From Treponema sp. (lineage in GTDB: Bacteria > Spirochaetota > Spirochaetia > Treponematales > Treponemataceae), in contig JAEESN010000019.1 in NCBI GenBank assembly GCA_016286365.1, forward strand, positions 1 to 43,900: 43,900 nt of DNA, given 5' to 3'. A program made the position numbers and the translations under genes. This document shows, piece by piece, positions 40,903 through 43,900 of the stretch (position 1 is the first letter of the stretch; each line of letters starts with the position of its first letter). Below the pieces are notes generated by a model. The model searched no databases. It saw only the letters and a program-made list of their open reading frames with translations, and was not told where the DNA came from.

Positions 40903-41458
40903 GATTTATATTCTGATGAATAAGCCCCGGGGAGTTGTGTGTTCCGCCGTTTCCGACCGTCATAGGACGATTTATGAGCTTTTACCCGCTGATTTACAAA
41001 ACCTTGTGCAGAATGTAAAGAGGGGAGAGAGGCTTCATACAATCGGAAGGCTCGATGCAGATACTTCGGGCCTTATTCTTCTTACAAATGATGGGGATTT
41101 TTCGCACAGCCTTACAGCGCCGGAAAATAAGGTAGAAAAAGTTTATAAAGTAACGCTGGAACAGAGGGTTGTTCCCCCTGTCCAAAAAAAGATGATAGAG
41201 GAGTGCAAAAAAGGAGTGATTCTTCCGCCCGAAAAAAAAGCTTTAGAAGAAATGGCAGCTCCCTGCAGCCTGGAGTTTTTGAGCGAAGAAGAATGCCTTA
41301 TCACGCTTACAGAAGGAAAATTTCACGAGGTAAAGCGCATTTTTATGCATTTTGGAAACCGTGTTGCAGCCTTAAAACGCATAAAATTCGGCCCGTACAG
41401 CCTTCCGCCCGATTTAGCAGAAGGAAAATATTTACAAAAAGATAGCGTTTTATTTTGA
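40892..41458 (+). CDS. Pseudouridine synthase, RsuA/RluE-like
   Basis: 188 residues. Isomerises a uridine in rRNA. Catalytic motif GRLDADTSGLILLTNDG (Asp near residue 57), opening motif MNKPRGVVCSAV, later KVYKVTL and LTEGKFHEVKRIFMHFGNRV. No N-terminal S4 domain, as in RluE/RluF-like short members. The loop after KVYKVTLEQ reads RVVPPV, encoded by a sixth copy of the dispersed repeat, where other family members vary. The start overlaps the previous gene. The TGA stop is part of the next promoter's -35 box. Confidence 0.88.
   Translation: MPFKIYILMNKPRGVVCSAVSDRHRTIYELLPADLQNLVQNVKRGERLHTIGRLDADTSGLILLTNDGDFSHSLTAPENKVEKVYKVTLEQRVVPPVQKKMIEECKKGVILPPEKKALEEMAAPCSLEFLSEEECLITLTEGKFHEVKRIFMHFGNRVAALKRIKFGPYSLPPDLAEGKYLQKDSVLF
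41164..41178 (-). repeat. Dispersed hairpin repeat, copy 6 (inside pseudouridine synthase gene)
   Basis: GAGGGTTGTTCCCCC: the reverse-complement core with one extra T, compensated by one fewer T after the C-run. The reading RVVP-x-V is kept as in the methyltransferase copies. Confidence 0.75.
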
Positions 41459-41483
41459 CATTGTGAGTATATTTCTCTATACT
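41455..41483 (+). promoter_or_regulatory. Promoter of the lipoprotein pair
   Basis: TTGACA (41455-41460), 17-bp spacer, TATACT (41478-41483). The -35 contains the stop codon of the upstream gene. The leader is about 88 nt, AT-rich, with no structure noted. Confidence 0.75.
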
Positions 41484-41578
41484 TTAATATATATCTAAAA
41501 GTTCTTATTAAAATTGTTAATGTTGAGTTGGAGTTTATTTAAGAAGAAATTAAAATTTTTAGAATAGGAGCTTTTCTT

Positions 41579-42202
41579 ATGAAAAAATCAATGAAAATCT
41601 TTTCTGTACTGATGGCCCTCGCCCTGGTTCTTACCCTGGGGGGATGTGAATTATGGAACAGAGCAAAGGAACTTGTTGGACCGACAAATTCTTGGCGTAG
41701 ATATGATTATACTTACAACTATAATGGTTCAAACATAACGTTGTATTGTTATTTAATCTATGTTGATAAAGACGGTGGTTATACAACCGATGGAATGAAA
41801 TTACCTACAGATGAAACACGTTTCCCTGGTGGTAAACTTCAGAAAGGTCTTACAGTTGTAATTACTCCAAAACTTGAGACTTCAAGTGACCAAAATGTTG
41901 CAGTATCTCTTTTCGGAAGTCAAATGAATAATAAATATGTTATTAAGACTTTTGCAGAAGGACAAAAGGTTAGTATGAATTCAGATGGTGAAAGCAGTTC
42001 TTCTACAGATAAGAAATTCACTATGAATTATGTAACTTGGGGTGTTATTTATAATTCAATCCATACAAATGCTCCTGGATTACCACCTGCTTTAAATGAT
42101 GCTTTAGGTTTTACAGAGTTAGATGGTCTTGCAAATTTCTCTTGGAAGAAACTTATGGCAGGAATGGCATTACAGTATCTTACAGGATATCTTGAAGACT
42201 AA
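41579..42202 (+). CDS. Lipoprotein, unknown family
   Basis: 207 residues. Signal peptide with lipobox (KIFSVLMALALVLTLGGC, Cys23). The mature part is polar with Tyr/Asn-rich strands (YDYTYNYNGSNITLYCYLIYVDKDGGY) and a Ser-rich segment (DGESSSSTDKK), and ends in a hydrophobic helix (KLMAGMALQYLTGYL). I recognise no family. TAGGAG ribosome site. It is 45 bp ahead of a second lipoprotein, presumably in one operon from the promoter at 41455. Confidence 0.75.
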   Translation: MKKSMKIFSVLMALALVLTLGGCELWNRAKELVGPTNSWRRYDYTYNYNGSNITLYCYLIYVDKDGGYTTDGMKLPTDETRFPGGKLQKGLTVVITPKLETSSDQNVAVSLFGSQMNNKYVIKTFAEGQKVSMNSDGESSSSTDKKFTMNYVTWGVIYNSIHTNAPGLPPALNDALGFTELDGLANFSWKKLMAGMALQYLTGYLED

Positions 42203-42247
42203 TAAAAAAATTAAAATAATAAATTCATTTTAAGGAGATTAAAAGAA

Positions 42248-43036
42248 ATGAAATTAACAAAAAAATTATTTATAGCTGCTTTAGCAGTTGCTGGACTTAC
42301 ATTCGCTGGATGTAATATGAACGAAGATAAGTATGGTATTATCGATTTTAATGCACCAGGTAACCGCGCAGAAACAAACTTTACAAATGATACTGGCTCA
42401 ATGCAGCGTGCATGGAAGACGTTTAATTCAAATCATAGACTTGGTTCTTGTGTAATTACTCTTGATAAATCTAACGGCAATGGTGGTAATATGGGATTTA
42501 TCTGGGGACTTGAAGATGGTGTCGAAGAAGGAACATGTAACTTCTATGTTGCAACACTTAATTATGGTAACCAGACTAATGGAAACAACTTTGGATATTA
42601 TGTTTCTTATTTTACCGGGGTAGGAAAAGCCTATCTTGAAGGTTCAACAGGTAATTTCTGTGATAAAAATGGAATAGAACTTGGGAAATCAGGTTGTACT
42701 GCAACTGAAACACAGATTAAAGGCAGTCCATGGGCTTCTTTATCATCAATCAATTCAACCGGTAAAGTAGCATTTGTATTATCTTGGGAACAGAACACAG
42801 GATATAAAATGGCACTTTATGAAGATGCAACTGCTCCTGCAGTAGGAACTGGTACAAAATATGTATCTGAATTTACAATTGCTGCTGGATTATCTGATAC
42901 TGAAAAGCAGTCTGACAAAGCTCCGGATAAAGGTATGGGAGTTTATGCTATGAGTAATCCTGGTAAAACTTTACATGGAACATGGGACTTCCCTGGCTTT
43001 ACTGCTACAAGCAACATCAACGAAATCCCAGAGTAA
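42248..43036 (+). CDS. Lipoprotein, unknown family, beta-rich
   Basis: 262 residues. Signal peptide with lipobox (LFIAALAVAGLTFAGC, Cys21). The mature part is Gly/Asn/Thr-rich with alternating aromatic residues (MGFIWGLEDGVEEGTCNFYVATLNYGNQ, GYYVSYFTGVGKAYLEG), compatible with a jelly-roll or concanavalin-like sandwich. Treponema genomes carry many such surface lipoproteins; no specific family is recognised. AAGGAG ribosome site. Second gene of the pair, followed by a strong terminator. Confidence 0.75.
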   Translation: MKLTKKLFIAALAVAGLTFAGCNMNEDKYGIIDFNAPGNRAETNFTNDTGSMQRAWKTFNSNHRLGSCVITLDKSNGNGGNMGFIWGLEDGVEEGTCNFYVATLNYGNQTNGNNFGYYVSYFTGVGKAYLEGSTGNFCDKNGIELGKSGCTATETQIKGSPWASLSSINSTGKVAFVLSWEQNTGYKMALYEDATAPAVGTGTKYVSEFTIAAGLSDTEKQSDKAPDKGMGVYAMSNPGKTLHGTWDFPGFTATSNINEIPE

Positions 43037-43086
43037 TTTTACTCATTCGTATAATTAAATAACTGCCCTCCCGGCAGTTTGTAAAA

Positions 43087-43123
43087 AATAACCTGTTCCC
43101 CCGTGTGAGCAGGTTATTTTTTT
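43087..43123 (+). terminator. Rho-independent terminator of the lipoprotein operon
   Basis: AATAACCTG / CAGGTTATT, 9-bp stem, followed by T to 43123. A smaller hairpin ACTGCC-CTCCC-GGCAGT lies at 43062-43078. Confidence 0.9.
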
Positions 43124-43338
43124 AATTTCTAGCTTCTTCTAGCAAACACCTGTTTTTTCCCCCGTTCCATATTGCTACCATACGTCAAACTCCTTTTTCA
43201 ATCACTCATATTTCAACTCCGCTGTCCACCCATTAAAAAATCATAATTTTTTATTTTTTTTTTCCAAAAAATGGTCCGAAATCGCGTAAAAAAGCAATAT
43301 TAAAGTATGAACTTTTTTCTTTTGGAGGAGGATTTAAT
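43124..43338. other. AT-rich intergenic region, no gene seen
   Basis: Contains poly-T/poly-A runs and no convincing reading frame, repeat or consensus promoter. It ends with GGAGGAGG, the ribosome site of the Rpn-family gene. Confidence 0.5.
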
Positions 43339-43900
43339 ATGGCTAATGAAAATCGAGAAATTAAATCATCGCTGTTCGCGGATCTTTTTGCTGATGATGA
43401 ACTTGTTGGAAAAAAGAATTTTCTTTCACTTTACAATGCGATTCACGGAACGGATTTAAAGCTTGAAGATACAGTGCTCGAGAGAAAGACTATCCCGCAG
43501 AATATTTTCAGGAGTGTTTATAACGACATCAGCATGCTGGTGAATAATAAACTCATAGTTTTTATTGAACATCAGAGTACGGTTAACGAAAACATGCCGT
43601 TCAGAATGATGGAATATTTTGTGCATATTATGTACGGGATAATTCCAGCTAAGGCAAAATATAAGCAAAAGTTGTTTAAAATCCCGAGTCCTGAGTTTTA
43701 TGTTTTTTATAATGGGAAAGATAAGCTTCCTAAAGAGCAGACCTTAAAACTTTCAGATGCATTTATTGTTCCACAGGAAGAACCGTTTTCTGAGGTGACC
43801 GTAAAACTTATCAATATTCAGAATGGGGTTGCAGAAAGTTTGCCTGTTATAAAAAAATGTGATATCCTTAAGCAGTACTGCGATTTTATAGAGATTATAT
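43339..43900 (+). CDS. Rpn-family (PD-(D/E)XK) nuclease/putative transposase, 3' end beyond window
   Basis: At least 187 residues; cut by the right edge. It starts MANENREIKSSLFADLFADD, then FLSLYNAIHGTDL and IVFIEHQSTVNENMPFRMMEYF, with the E-x-Q core of the PD-(D/E)XK fold (NNKLIVFIEHQS), then FYVFYNGKDKLPKEQTLKLSDAF. This is the pattern of Rpn/PDDEXK-family proteins common in Treponema, some of which are DNA endonucleases promoting RecA-independent recombination. A very strong GGAGGAGG precedes the ATG. Often multicopy in these genomes; copy number cannot be seen here. Confidence 0.85.
   Translation, partial: MANENREIKSSLFADLFADDELVGKKNFLSLYNAIHGTDLKLEDTVLERKTIPQNIFRSVYNDISMLVNNKLIVFIEHQSTVNENMPFRMMEYFVHIMYGIIPAKAKYKQKLFKIPSPEFYVFYNGKDKLPKEQTLKLSDAFIVPQEEPFSEVTVKLINIQNGVAESLPVIKKCDILKQYCDFIEII

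Noticed and set aside
43339..43900. Insertion sequence at the right edge
   Set aside because: The Rpn-family protein is sometimes labelled transposase, but no terminal inverted repeats or target duplication are seen.

Overview
The window looks like chromosomal DNA of a host-associated spirochaete, most likely a gut or rumen Treponema. This is an inference from gene content and style, not a database match. The DNA is AT-rich, the lipoproteins have relaxed lipoboxes, there is a 7TM-type chemotaxis receptor and two HD-GYP proteins, and many genes keep strong AGGAGG ribosome sites while a subset start almost directly at a -10 box. No phage, insertion sequence, rRNA or CRISPR array was found.

Layout. 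0-8.2 kb: an alpha-glucan block on the minus strand (a very large GH13 protein running off the left edge and the 4-alpha-glucanotransferase malQ), split by a toxin-antitoxin-like pair (DUF3990 + XRE regulator), then a divergent TatD nuclease. 8.3-12.3 kb: a Nudix hydrolase facing a minus-strand operon of chemotaxis receptor, small unknown protein and PflX-like radical SAM protein. 12.4-16.1 kb: tRNA-Ala, a 37-residue lipoprotein, and the ferrous iron operon feoA-feoA-feoB plus a FeoB-associated Cys-rich peptide, controlled by four identical-architecture GTTAG-N6-CTAAC operators. A DtxR-family regulator that could bind them is encoded at 21.2 kb. 16.2-20 kb: an accessory patch with VapBC, a surface protein whose signal region contains a pentanucleotide repeat (probable phase variation), a UPF0175/DUF3368 pair with an in-frame stop, a palindromic element, and a lipoprotein with a lectin-like, possibly variable C-terminus. 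20-26 kb: glutathione peroxidase, a membrane metalloprotease-like protein, DtxR, and a LysR regulator divergent from metE-metF; a stable hairpin lies between metE and metF. 26-31 kb: a CitA/DcuS-type two-component system divergent from an unusual half-SWEET/SGNH fusion, then gpmI. 31-35.3 kb: a second DUF3990 module with different partners, a DUF4846 lipoprotein, a small exported protein and a large barrel-like protein preceded by a striking inverted repeat. 35.3-43.9 kb: two HD-GYP phosphodiesterases, an orphan DNA methyltransferase, an exported protein, a pseudouridine synthase, two lipoproteins and the start of an Rpn-family nuclease.

Most notable: a short dispersed hairpin repeat (core GGGGGACAACCCTC, six copies between 37.1 and 41.2 kb, four of them inside reading frames as two pairs each spaced exactly 42 bp); two DUF3990 (ADP-ribosyltransferase-like) modules with different partner genes; the feo operator array; the phase-variable surface gene; and a set of genes with -10 boxes placed for leaderless transcripts.
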